Source of the DNA: Gloeocapsopsis sp. IPPAS B-1203
GTDB lineage: Bacteria; Cyanobacteriota; Cyanobacteriia; Cyanobacteriales; Chroococcidiopsidaceae
DNA: 64,000 nucleotides
Assembly: GCF_002749975.1 (NCBI RefSeq)
Contig: NZ_PEIG01000009.1
Coordinates: 62,001 to 126,000 of the forward strand
Direction: 5' to 3'
The notes beneath the pieces were generated by a model. It worked only from the letters and a program-made list of their open reading frames with translations, was not told the origin of the DNA and searched no databases. Positions 10,901 to 19,357 of this stretch are shown here, in pieces. Each line of letters starts with the position of its first letter. Position 1 is the first letter of the stretch. The position numbers were made by a program, and so were the translations under genes.

Positions 10901-11300
10901 CTAGACTGGCATTTTTCCCGAAAATAATACCGTTGGGATTGAGTAAATACAGATTAGCATTTTTTAAAACGCCCAATCTTCCTAAAATTTGAGAAGGATT
11001 GTTACCCGTAACTCGGCTGAAGATATTCTCGATTCCTTGAGGATTGACAAAATAAACTGCTTTACCTTCACCAATATTGAATTCTTGAAAACTATGTAAG
11101 AGGTTAGTACCGCGAATTGCTCCGCCTCTAATAAGATCGATATTTTCATCCACTGAATTAACAATAGAGGATTCACTACCCAAAGTAGAATCGGGCTGAA
11201 CCTGTGCGACGGATACTTCAGATAATGCAATCGCACTACTTATTATTAAAGAATTAGTTAATCCAAACAGCCAAAATTTATTCAGCCAAGCTTTTGTCAT
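7914..11300 (-). CDS. TpsA-type exoprotein 1: filamentous-hemagglutinin N-terminal domain, S-layer-like beta-helix
   Basis: 1128-residue secreted protein of a two-partner secretion system. Residues 1-32 form a signal peptide ending at AQ. The TPS domain follows, with RGGAIRGTNLLHSFQEFNI and NPNGIIFGKNASLDVKGSF, the motifs recognised by TpsB pores. The body is a long beta-helix of ~20-residue repeats with consensus near GNAGNIxIxAxxxxxxxG. The C-terminus (PDVSFLQNSLTELPEN, VANSCIAR, ending LSRECGK) is shared with the divergent partner at 11608 and has two conserved cysteines. AAGGAAG precedes the ATG by 8 bases. No toxin domain is visible. The likely role is surface adhesion or matrix; the ligand is unknown. 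Confidence 0.9.
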   Translation of the reverse strand: MTKAWLNKFWLFGLTNSLIISSAIALSEVSVAQVQPDSTLGSESSIVNSVDENIDLIRGGAIRGTNLLHSFQEFNIGEGKAVYFVNPQGIENIFSRVTGNNPSQILGRLGVLKNANLYLLNPNGIIFGKNASLDVKGSFVATTAESILFEDGREFSAINPQKLILEIKVPLGLQIGNTPGAIVNQSVFGLQMQPGKNLSLIGGDVNLAGGIIFAPGGRVELGGLSKPGIIDINSDGSLSFPENVERGNVFLNQGAVVNVLAGRGGAIAINSKNLELKEGSALIAGIASGLGSPEAQAGDIIINASDKVTFDGINQNGISSGIYNSVFNQGVGNAGKVEIATNDFSLTNGANILSTLNGTGKTGDIDIKASNNFSIDGKGLVTNLLITNSGIKNQIGENGSGSTGDVIISAKKISLTNGGSINSFNSGKGTSGNIDIFANDTIFVDGSSEPFISSISSFIDQKGVGNAGNIHLDTENLLLTNGSSITSFISGEGNSGNITINASNNILLDGEAKFRNNLLSSIITSVQGGIGNTGDIIITTRNLSLINGALIGTDSSGRGNAGNIGITATDSVFIDGQGSRVGADLFSQISSGVLQNAVGNGGKIEIATGNLRLSNKGTITSTSDGQGNAGNVRIEAQKDIILDEGNISSVVFVNAEGNGGDISITAKNVSLINNAALNTDSLIKGNAGNIWINATEHFLIKQSFISSSVTRGNLPPPSGNISFLGIGNAGDITIKSDRIVLEDHARVATVNGGIGDAGNIFFEANNTFSAANGSIVSSNIGQLNGTSAAGKVGNIGIAAKNIFLTEGAQLQAAFLLNTTGESGIVSIKAVDFISVTGLNSGISTTVSPGAIANGSDIKLEANAVLIADDARLNASSFGVGNAGNIKVSADSFTLDRDSSILALNTPSTEVSNNLSGGNVTLQISDRLILRNNSDISTRASSNANGGNIEITSGAVIAFDDSDIFTFAQAGRGGNITLNTPAYFGNSFNSASSQVKPDSANNFLNNNDRADINATGAVSGVVTIPDVSFLQNSLTELPENTIDTNALVANSCIARSDRSGTFTITGTGNLPNRPGDAAVSSYPTGDVRGVESDRTSTHRPWKIGDPIIEPQAAYRLTNGQIVLSRECGK

Positions 11301-11607
11301 TATAATGGCTTCCTTTGCAAAGCAATTTAAATTGAATACACATTACTAATAAAGCAAGTTTCTAGATCGCTCACATAACTAAGCTATTTTTTTTATATTC
11401 TTGATTCTTTCATTTGATTTCAATAGCAATTACTGCCAAAACTTTAGTTGAGAATATATCGTTCTGATAGGTATTAAATAGTAGGACAAAAATAGCGATC
11501 GCTCTTAAGCAAATATTTAGTTTTTATCAATTTACGTAGAAGTATAATCTAAAACACATCATCCCAGAACGAGATCAGAGTCATCAGTGTGTTGAGGCAA
11601 TAAACCT
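11301..11607. promoter_or_regulatory. Divergent promoter region between the two TpsA genes
   Basis: 307 AT-rich bases separate the divergent start codons. Toward the plus-strand gene a perfect TATAAT lies at 11543-11548, 60 bases before the GTG start; no convincing -35 hexamer sits at the usual spacing. A HIP1 octamer is near 11500. Toward the minus-strand gene the AAGGAAG ribosome-binding site is clear but the promoter is not. Co-regulation of both exoproteins from this region is inferred. Confidence 0.45.
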
Positions 11608-14600
11608 GTGACGACTACAAGTGAAATTGGTTGGCGTGGATTGAAAATAGTAGGATTTATAGGAATTGTCGGAGCGATCGCACTTTCACAAACTTGCGTT
11701 CAAGCCCAGATTACACCAGATACCACGCTTGGTAGTGAAAATTCAGTAGTAACACCTAATGTTGTTATTAATGGAACTGCGAGCGATCGCATTGATGGTG
11801 GTGCAATTCGCAGTACTAACCTATTTCACAGTTTTCAAGAATTCAATATTGATGCAGGAAGAGGCGCTTACTTTAGTAATCCTGCGGGAATTGAAAACAT
11901 TCTCAGTCGAGTTACAGGAAACAACCCTTCTAACATTCTGGGTACGCTTGGTGTTTTAGGTAATGCTAACCTATTCTTGATAAATCCCAATGGTATTATT
12001 TTTGGACAAGGTGCTAGTTTAGACATTCAAGGCTCATTTGTTGCCTCAACCGCAGATCGAATTCAACTTGGTGACAGTGGATATTTTAATGCAACGGAAC
12101 CACAGCAGAGTAGTTTACTTGCAGTAACTCCAGGAGCGCTATTTTTTAATCAAGTAGCTAGTCAACCAGGGAATATTATCAATACAGGCAATTTAGCCGT
12201 AGGTAAGAACCTTACTCTATCAGCAGATAATCTGAATCTTCAAGGTCAGCTTTTAGCAGGCGAGAATTTAATACTGCAAGCGAACGACACAGTGCAAGTA
12301 AGAGATAGTGTCGTAAATCCTTTCATTGCAGCAGCGGGTGGAAAATTACTTGTTCAAGGACAAGCGATAGACATTTTTGCCTTAAATCATGCCAATAGTG
12401 GGCTATTTGCTGGTAAAGATTTGGTGCTACGTGCAAATACAATAGGAGGCGATGCTCATTTTTGGAGTGGCGGAAATTTTCGGATTGAGCAGCTTGATGG
12501 AAGTTTAGGAGATTGGTACAGTCTTTACGATCCAATCATATTTGTTGCCGGAGACTTATTCTTTAATGACTATGTTGGAACTTCATTACATATTTTAGCT
12601 GGAGGTTCTGTAATTGTTCCTGGTACAATTGCAATTATGGATGCAGACACGGCATCGACGTCAATTGCTGAAGACATCACGCTATCAGATGGTACAGTAT
12701 TGCCTATTGATGGTAGCGATCGCCCAACACTTGATATTCGCGCCGGAGTCGATCCTGCGATAGTTAGTAGTCCAGATGGAATTGCCGTTATTGGTTCTGG
12801 CTTATTCTTTGGTGGAGAATACGAGACAAATCCCTCTAGTGCTGATATTTCAATTGGGAATATTATCATAGATCCTCCAGATGGTGTTGTTTATCTGACC
12901 AATCAGTATCAACCTAACCTTTCTCTAACATCTGCAAACATTAAGATTATTGGAGAAGGGTTCTCTAGAATAGGGGCAGAGTTTCAAAAACTTGGAATTG
13001 ATGCGCGTGGAATTGGTGGAAATGGTAGTTCAGTTGTCCTTGATTCGCGAGGTAGTATTTTCCTCAATCAAAACGCCTCTATCAACTCCTCTTCTGACAT
13101 GAGTCAATCTGGCGATATCAGACTGATAACGAACGAGCAGATTTCTCTTGGTTCTAAATCTTCCGTCACTTCGTTCTCTGACTTTGGCAAAGAGGGCGAT
13201 ATTAGCTTAAATGCTAATGAGATTCAGCTTGCTCCCTTTGCTTCTATTCTTGCCAGTGGTGACGGAGGTGATATTCAAATCCAGGGAAATAGGTTACTAA
13301 TGCAGGAATTTTCCCAAATTGTAGCTACTACTACTGGAACAGAAGCCGGAGGCAGTATTTTCATTCAAGCGAATGACTCTATTCGTATAGATGGCGGAAA
13401 CATTTTTACATTTGTAGGCTTATTTGGCTCTCCCCAAACTTCAGGTGATGGTGGAGGTATCACTATCAAAACTGGAGACTTAAGCATTACAGGTACTGCA
13501 CTATTTGTCGGCGAACCATTTCCTAACGGCTTCCGCACCGGTGGCGATATTACATCAGATACATTAGGTTCAGGAGATGCGGGAACTGTAACAATTGATG
13601 CTAGACAGGTAAGACTCACCAATGGAGCACAAATTAGAGCTTCTACCCTTAGTACAGGAAATGCCGGAGATGTCATTATTCGTGCTTCAGAATCTGTTGA
13701 AGTGAGTGGTCTATCGTCTGATGACAATTTTTTTGTTAGCAAAATAGCTTCTCAAGTCAATTCAGGAGCTACTGGAACTGGGGGAGATGTACTTATTGAA
13801 ACTAAGCAGCGCCTGACGGTTAGCGATGGCGCACAGATACAGGCTGGTACATTTGGCAGTGGTTCAGGAGGAAGTCTTACAGTAAACGCTACTCAATCGA
13901 TTGACATCTCAGATACAGTAATTGACGACAATCCAACAGGTCTTTTTACTGGTCCAGAAGGTGCTGGGGCAAGTGGAACCGGAGGAGATTTAACTGTCAC
14001 AACTGGGCAACTAAGCATGATCGGCGGAGAAACAAACATCTCTTCTGAAGTTAACTTTGAAGCCTCTGGCAATGCGGGCGACTTACTAATTGAAATTAGC
14101 CGCTTAGTTATTGGAAACGGAGGACGGATTAGTGCCGCAACATTTGGAACTGGGCAAGGCGGAAATCTTACTGTTAAAGCTTCTGAATCAATCAATTTAC
14201 TTGGCGTAGACAATACAACAGAAGATACAGATTCGAGTAGTCTTTCGACTGCAACTTTTGGCGGTGGAAATGCGGGAAATTTAACAATTCAAACAGGACT
14301 GTTAAGCGTTCGGGATGGAGCAATTGTATCAGCGGCTACTTTGGGTCAGGGCAATGCAGGCTCGTTGCGAATTGATGCGACTGAATCAATAGAAGTTAGG
14401 GGAAGGTTTGCAGATGGGTTGTTGCCTAGCGAGTTGAGTACTGCTGTTGGATCAGACGCCACAGGTCAAGGAGGAGATTTGAGTATTGTAACTAGGCAAT
14501 TAACGGTTCAGGAGGGGGGACAGATATCTGCTTCGACTTCTGGAAATGGTCGGGGAGGAAACATTGATATTCAAGCTGGATCAGTGAGATTAAGCGATCG

Positions 14601-15339
14601 CGCCCAAATTAATGCGAGTTCTCAACAGCAGGGAAATGCAGGAAGCATTACTATCAATGCAGATAATCTGATTGAGTCTACTAACAGTGACATTCTCACT
14701 TTTGCCGATCAAGCTAGTGGTGGAGAAATAGCGATTACAGCCCAAGACATCCGCCTGCGTGGAGACAGTGACATTCAAACCAATGTTGCTAGTGGTACTG
14801 GTGGCGGTGGTAACATCACCCTAACTGCTAACTCGATCCTCGCATTCGATGACAGCGATATCCTCGCGTTTGCCCAAGACGGTCGCGGTGGTAATATTGC
14901 TCTTAATACTCCTGTATTCTTTGGTGAAAACTTTCAACCAGCTGCACTTAATAGTGACCCAAGTACTTTAGATGGCAATAACCGCGTTGATATTAATGCC
15001 AGTGGTGCAGTAGCTGGAGTTGTTGATATCCCCGATGTTAGTTTTATTCAAAATAGCCTGACAGAATTGCCTGCTAACTTAACTAACACCGAAACTTTAG
15101 TCGCAAACAGTTGTGTAGCACGTAGTCGCAATCAAGCAGGTAGTTTCCTCATTACAGGTGCTGGTGGTTTGCCGAGTCGTCCAGGAGAGCAAGCAGCCTC
15201 TACATATTCTACTGGAAGTGTGCGTTCGGTACCTGATACAAGCTCTCGTACATGGCAACTAGGCGATCGCATTGTTGAACCTCAAGGCGCATACCGCTTA
15301 AGTAACGGGCGATTGATTTTGAGCCGCGAGTGTTCTTAG
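11608..15339 (+). CDS. TpsA-type exoprotein 2: filamentous-hemagglutinin N-terminal domain, S-layer-like beta-helix
   Basis: 1243 residues with a GTG start. The signal peptide ends near VQAQ at about residue 33, followed by the TPS domain with GGAIRSTNLFHSFQEFNI and NPNGIIFGQGASLDIQGSF. Residues ~190-440 hold an insert absent from the divergent paralogue (DGSLGDWYSLYDPIIFVAG and a stretch with DxDTAST), possibly a passenger subdomain. Beta-helical repeats rich in GNAGDxxIxA follow. The C-terminal ~120 residues match exoprotein 1 closely and end LSRECS. A TpsB gene lies 119 bases downstream on the same strand, so this one is most directly paired with the pore. The role is inferred as surface adhesin. 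Confidence 0.9.
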   Translation: MTTTSEIGWRGLKIVGFIGIVGAIALSQTCVQAQITPDTTLGSENSVVTPNVVINGTASDRIDGGAIRSTNLFHSFQEFNIDAGRGAYFSNPAGIENILSRVTGNNPSNILGTLGVLGNANLFLINPNGIIFGQGASLDIQGSFVASTADRIQLGDSGYFNATEPQQSSLLAVTPGALFFNQVASQPGNIINTGNLAVGKNLTLSADNLNLQGQLLAGENLILQANDTVQVRDSVVNPFIAAAGGKLLVQGQAIDIFALNHANSGLFAGKDLVLRANTIGGDAHFWSGGNFRIEQLDGSLGDWYSLYDPIIFVAGDLFFNDYVGTSLHILAGGSVIVPGTIAIMDADTASTSIAEDITLSDGTVLPIDGSDRPTLDIRAGVDPAIVSSPDGIAVIGSGLFFGGEYETNPSSADISIGNIIIDPPDGVVYLTNQYQPNLSLTSANIKIIGEGFSRIGAEFQKLGIDARGIGGNGSSVVLDSRGSIFLNQNASINSSSDMSQSGDIRLITNEQISLGSKSSVTSFSDFGKEGDISLNANEIQLAPFASILASGDGGDIQIQGNRLLMQEFSQIVATTTGTEAGGSIFIQANDSIRIDGGNIFTFVGLFGSPQTSGDGGGITIKTGDLSITGTALFVGEPFPNGFRTGGDITSDTLGSGDAGTVTIDARQVRLTNGAQIRASTLSTGNAGDVIIRASESVEVSGLSSDDNFFVSKIASQVNSGATGTGGDVLIETKQRLTVSDGAQIQAGTFGSGSGGSLTVNATQSIDISDTVIDDNPTGLFTGPEGAGASGTGGDLTVTTGQLSMIGGETNISSEVNFEASGNAGDLLIEISRLVIGNGGRISAATFGTGQGGNLTVKASESINLLGVDNTTEDTDSSSLSTATFGGGNAGNLTIQTGLLSVRDGAIVSAATLGQGNAGSLRIDATESIEVRGRFADGLLPSELSTAVGSDATGQGGDLSIVTRQLTVQEGGQISASTSGNGRGGNIDIQAGSVRLSDRAQINASSQQQGNAGSITINADNLIESTNSDILTFADQASGGEIAITAQDIRLRGDSDIQTNVASGTGGGGNITLTANSILAFDDSDILAFAQDGRGGNIALNTPVFFGENFQPAALNSDPSTLDGNNRVDINASGAVAGVVDIPDVSFIQNSLTELPANLTNTETLVANSCVARSRNQAGSFLITGAGGLPSRPGEQAASTYSTGSVRSVPDTSSRTWQLGDRIVEPQGAYRLSNGRLILSRECS

Positions 15340-15458
15340 TCATTCGTAGCTTTTTATTAAAAAGTATAAGAGTGAACATCTTTTATAGAGCATTTTATTG
15401 TATAAAATACACTTAAAAATAATATAAATTCAGCAAAATTACTGATAAAATTTAATAA

Positions 15459-17189
15459 ATGAATATCAATATTCTTAGTACACTCCAAACTGAGAAAGGA
15501 ATCGCGATCGCCCTCAGTATTATCCCCATTCTCATCACCAAAAGTGTCTCAGCACAATCTCCACCATCAGGAGTCACGCTTCCACCCGATACACCAGAAA
15601 CAATCGAACGCACTCTTCCGCAACCGCCACAACCACCGCAAACACCACCACAGTTACAGTTACCCGCACCTACATTAGAAGTTCCTCCAACTCCATCACC
15701 CGAAACTCCTCCGATAACAGGCGATCGCTTTCTTGTCAACAAAGTAGAAGTACTAGGAAGTACGGTTTTACAAGACGAAATTGCTGAATTAACTGAAGCT
15801 TTCACAAACCGTGAAGTTACTTTTGAAGATTTAATTCAACTGCGCACAGATATTACTCAGCTATATATTAATAATGGCTACGTTACCTCTGGTGCATTTT
15901 TGCCTGTCAATCAAGATATTACTAGTGGTATTGTCACAATCCAAGTTGTTGAAGGCGAACTCGAACGTATCGATATCACTGGATTACAAAGGTTACGTTC
16001 AGAGTATGTGCGATCGCGTTTAGAAAATGCAAGTAAAACACCTGTCAATCAACAACGCTTAGAACGTGCGTTACAACTATTACAAATTGATCCGTTAATT
16101 CGTCAAGTCAATGCAGAGTTAACTGCAGGAAGTACCGCTGGGCGCAATGTGTTGCAAGTCAGTCTGCAAGAAAACCCTCCCTTCACCGCTGGCTTGAATA
16201 CAGATAATCGTCAGTCTCCTAGCATTGGTTCACTGCAAGGAAGTGTATTTGCAACCCACAATAATTTATTAGGATTTGGCGATCGCTTGAGTGCAGAGTA
16301 TGGTGTTACTGAGGGACTCGATATCTATGACATTAACTATGCAATTCCTGTAAATGCCCGCAATGGGACACTGGGTTTACGTTACGGTAATAGCGATAGC
16401 CGGATTATTGAAGATCCTTTTCGCGACTTTGATATCAAAAGCGATACCCGCACCTTGTCACTGTCATTTCGTCAACCTGTCTCACAATCTCCTACCAACG
16501 AGTTTGGATTATCTTTAGCATTTGATCTGCGTCGCAGTCGGACTTTTTTACTTGGTGAACCGTTTTCCTTTAATGAAGGACCTGATAATGGAGAATCAAG
16601 AGTGAGTGTAGTGCGCTTTGCTCAAGATTGGGTAGACCGTGGGACAACACGAGTTTTAGCAGCGCGATCGCAATTTAGTTTTGGCATTGATGCCTTTGAT
16701 GCCACAATTAACAATACTGACACTGATGGTAGATTCTTTAGCTGGTTAGGTCAGTTTCAATGGGTACAACAACTCTCACCTAGAATTATTTTACTATCTC
16801 GAGTGGATGCACAGCTGACACCAGATTCCTTATTATCGCTAGAAAGATTTGGTCTTGGTGGAATTGATACTATACGCGGCTATCGTCAAAACGAAATTGT
16901 TGCAGATAATGCCATTTTAGGTTCAGTGGAAGTTCGCATTCCGTTGACATTTAATCCAAACATACTGCAAATTGCACCTTTTATTGAGATTGGTACAGCT
17001 TGGAATAATCGCTTTCCTAATCCTGATCCGGCGACGCTTGCTGGTTTAGGACTAGGTTTGCGTTGGTTAATTAGCCCAAATCTAGCATTACGTCTCGACT
17101 ATGGAGTTCCACTTATAGCAGTTACCAATAGAGGTAATTCCTTACAAGATAACGGTCTTTACTTTTCCTTGCGCTATCAACCGTTTTAA
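15459..17189 (+). CDS. TpsB outer-membrane transporter (ShlB/FhaC/HecB family)
   Basis: 576-residue outer-membrane pore that exports TpsA proteins. An N-terminal signal peptide ending near VSAQ is followed by a proline-rich linker (residues ~32-85). A POTRA domain then starts about residue 88 (FLVNKVEVLGSTVL), with a second POTRA (LERIDITGLQRLRSEYVRSRL). The beta-barrel covers ~220-576 with the conserved LGGIDTIRGYRQNEI motif (the RGY lid-lock motif) and ends in the aromatic YQPF suited to BAM recognition. Being the only TpsB here, it presumably serves both exoproteins. No homologue of an activating acyltransferase is nearby. Confidence 0.93.
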   Translation: MNINILSTLQTEKGIAIALSIIPILITKSVSAQSPPSGVTLPPDTPETIERTLPQPPQPPQTPPQLQLPAPTLEVPPTPSPETPPITGDRFLVNKVEVLGSTVLQDEIAELTEAFTNREVTFEDLIQLRTDITQLYINNGYVTSGAFLPVNQDITSGIVTIQVVEGELERIDITGLQRLRSEYVRSRLENASKTPVNQQRLERALQLLQIDPLIRQVNAELTAGSTAGRNVLQVSLQENPPFTAGLNTDNRQSPSIGSLQGSVFATHNNLLGFGDRLSAEYGVTEGLDIYDINYAIPVNARNGTLGLRYGNSDSRIIEDPFRDFDIKSDTRTLSLSFRQPVSQSPTNEFGLSLAFDLRRSRTFLLGEPFSFNEGPDNGESRVSVVRFAQDWVDRGTTRVLAARSQFSFGIDAFDATINNTDTDGRFFSWLGQFQWVQQLSPRIILLSRVDAQLTPDSLLSLERFGLGGIDTIRGYRQNEIVADNAILGSVEVRIPLTFNPNILQIAPFIEIGTAWNNRFPNPDPATLAGLGLGLRWLISPNLALRLDYGVPLIAVTNRGNSLQDNGLYFSLRYQPF

Positions 17190-17258
17190 TCAGAAATATC
17201 AGTTGAAGTAAAGCATTAGTTTATACTCAAATTAACTTTAATATCAAGAGTTCTTTGG

Positions 17259-17276
17259 CTTGCTTTGAAAAGCAAG
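17259..17276. terminator. Possible weak bidirectional hairpin
   Basis: CTTGCTT-TGAA-AAGCAAG forms a 7-bp stem with a 4-base loop in the 168-bp gap between the convergent TpsB and RNase D-like genes. There is no long T-run on either side, so termination is only a suggestion. Confidence 0.3.
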
Positions 17277-17357
17277 TTAATCGCTGATTAAGATCAAGCC
17301 TAATATTTTAGGTGAACCAGATTAGACTGTCTATAAATTTATCTTTATGAATTAGTT

Positions 17358-18287
17358 CTAAAAATCTAACTCATCTGGCTGATTTATATTTTCAGATTGC
17401 TTTGCTGTTAATCGCCAACTATTTGTTGTTTCTACTTGAAGTGAGAGTTCAGAAATTACATCTTTTAATTCTTTTTGTAACTTTTGAGTTAAAGTAATTG
17501 GAAAATTAAACTCTAATCCATGCTCCTGAATGACTGCTGCTAATTGAGCAAACTCTGCTTTTATTGTTTTGCGTTGCGACTGTGAAAGTTTTAAATTATC
17601 AGTTTCTAAAACTTCCTGGGTTTGCATGGCTGATTTTAAACGTGTTTCAATATGCTCAAATTCAGAAGTTAATAATTGTAGCTGTTGTTTTAATTCTAGA
17701 TATCTTGTAGTCAAATAGCTTAAATCTTCTGTTGCAGGATTAGGATTATTAAGAAGTCGCAATTGCAATAGTTGTTGATGTACCATTGCTAGATAAACTG
17801 GGTCCATCTTTGCATATTGTAGTTGAATGTCGCTCAAAGGTCGCTGTCCCCAGTCACTTGTCTGCTCAGTTTTATCAACTGCTATATGACACAAAGCTTC
17901 AGTTAAAGTTTTTAAAGACAAGTTAGGTAATGGCAGAAGATAATATGGGATTTTTTTTGCCATTTCTAAAGTACATGTAATATTCTTTGCCTTATTCTTC
18001 CCAAGGAATTTTAAATCATAACTAGCTTGATGAAATACTTTTTCAATTGATGGGTTAAACATAATTGTACATACAAATTCATCTATAATTTCAGGTTGAT
18101 TTAGAACATCTAAAACAACTACTGTTTCTCCCGTAATATCCTTCTCATTATTTAAAAACTGAATCAAGGACAAACGAGGGTTACGAGTATTAAAATCTGC
18201 TATTTCTGTGTCAACCCATAATATTTTTGCTTGAGTATATTGGGCAATCAAAGTACGGATTTCATTAGTATTTTTTGAATAAAGCAT
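17358..18287 (-). CDS. Ribonuclease D-like 3'-5' exonuclease (DEDDy type)
   Basis: 309 residues. The exonuclease fold occupies the first ~190: motif I WVDTEIADF (Asp26, Glu28), motif II FHQASYDLKFL, and motif III with YAKMDPVYLAMV, giving the DEDD acidic set with a Tyr four residues before the last Asp. There is no HRDC domain as in full RNase D; instead residues ~200-300 look like coiled coil. The likely role is 3' trimming of structured RNA, inferred from the family. It lies 20 bases downstream of the bestrophin gene on the same strand, so the two may be cotranscribed. Confidence 0.82.
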   Translation of the reverse strand: MLYSKNTNEIRTLIAQYTQAKILWVDTEIADFNTRNPRLSLIQFLNNEKDITGETVVVLDVLNQPEIIDEFVCTIMFNPSIEKVFHQASYDLKFLGKNKAKNITCTLEMAKKIPYYLLPLPNLSLKTLTEALCHIAVDKTEQTSDWGQRPLSDIQLQYAKMDPVYLAMVHQQLLQLRLLNNPNPATEDLSYLTTRYLELKQQLQLLTSEFEHIETRLKSAMQTQEVLETDNLKLSQSQRKTIKAEFAQLAAVIQEHGLEFNFPITLTQKLQKELKDVISELSLQVETTNSWRLTAKQSENINQPDELDF

Positions 18288-18307
18288 TAGAAAAAATCTA
18301 TACGAAA

Positions 18308-19237
18308 CTAATTGCTATTTTGACTAGTTTTAGAATTGCCTATATAGGAGTGAACACTAGGACTAAGACTGATTAAATCTTCAATATTGCGTACCATTGT
18401 GTCACAAATAGCATTGAGAGGCAAATCGTTATGGTCATAACCAAAAGGATTTTCTATTTCAATACCAATTTCTTCAACACCAAAAACAATAAAACTTACT
18501 AAAGCAACAAAGGCTCCAGTCCACCAACCTAAATTACCAACAAGATTAAAAGGTAATAATGAGCAGTAAATTAATAATAGCTGTTTTAAATGAATTGCAT
18601 AAGCAAGCGGAATAGGGGTTTTTAAAATACGTTCGCAGGCTCCTAGGACATCTACCATGCTATTGAGTAAATTTTGCAATGCAACTAATTGATAAGCATC
18701 GATGCAACTACGATTGTACTGAATTTGTAAATAGTCTCCAATCCAAAAAGCTATTTCTAATGGAGGATTATTCATGGTTTTTAATTTATTAAATTGAGCT
18801 GGAGATATCAAACTAGCTAATTCTTGGTTGACAGGCTTTGCTCTTAAGTGGAGTTTAGTGGCTATAGCAAAAGCAGCTAAAAGCCTTAAAGTCGTAATTT
18901 TACTTTCTCTATCTTCTGGGTTAACTTCAATAACTGCTACCCAAATTTGCCGTGCTAAGTTCCGTACATTATTAACCAAAGTCCCCCAAGCTTTACGTCC
19001 TTCCCAAAAGCGTTCATAAGCTGTATTAGTTCTAAAAACAAGCAGTAAACCAATAACAACACTAGGCACAAGATTACCAAAAACAGGTTGGGATACAGGA
19101 AATTTTAAATGATATAATAGCGAAATAAAGAAGCCAAATAAGGCACATATTAATACTCGATAAAAAATTGCTGGAATGACTGAACCACGAAGCCGAAAAA
19201 CTAATTTAAACCAGTGGATTTTTTCGCTATGCATCAA
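18308..19237 (-). CDS. Bestrophin-family ion channel
   Basis: 309-residue membrane protein of the bestrophin (UPF0187) family, which form pentameric anion or cation channels. Diagnostic segments are RTNTAYERFWEGRKAWGTLVNNVRNLARQ after the first two helices and the C-terminal GIEIENPFGYDHNDLPLNAICD. Hydrophobic stretches lie at about residues 20-70 and 215-250. Bacterial members are often annotated as membrane proteins without substrate; in phototrophs relatives modulate thylakoid anion or bicarbonate flux, which is a possible but unproven role here. It starts 120 bases from the divergent oxoprolinase gene. Confidence 0.88.
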   Translation of the reverse strand: MMHSEKIHWFKLVFRLRGSVIPAIFYRVLICALFGFFISLLYHLKFPVSQPVFGNLVPSVVIGLLLVFRTNTAYERFWEGRKAWGTLVNNVRNLARQIWVAVIEVNPEDRESKITTLRLLAAFAIATKLHLRAKPVNQELASLISPAQFNKLKTMNNPPLEIAFWIGDYLQIQYNRSCIDAYQLVALQNLLNSMVDVLGACERILKTPIPLAYAIHLKQLLLIYCSLLPFNLVGNLGWWTGAFVALVSFIVFGVEEIGIEIENPFGYDHNDLPLNAICDTMVRNIEDLISLSPSVHSYIGNSKTSQNSN

Positions 19238-19357
19238 TTATACTCCCTTTAAATCTATATAGTGGCAGACTCATTATTAAATAACTCTCTTTGTTTTTTG
19301 ATAACCTCAAGGATAATAACCTAAGAAATAAGTCTAATTTATATAGAGGGATATACC

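Noticed and set aside
7563-11300. Contact-dependent inhibition toxin and immunity pair
   Set aside because: The exoprotein ends in the same module as its paralogue, not a toxin domain, and the small gene is on the opposite strand.
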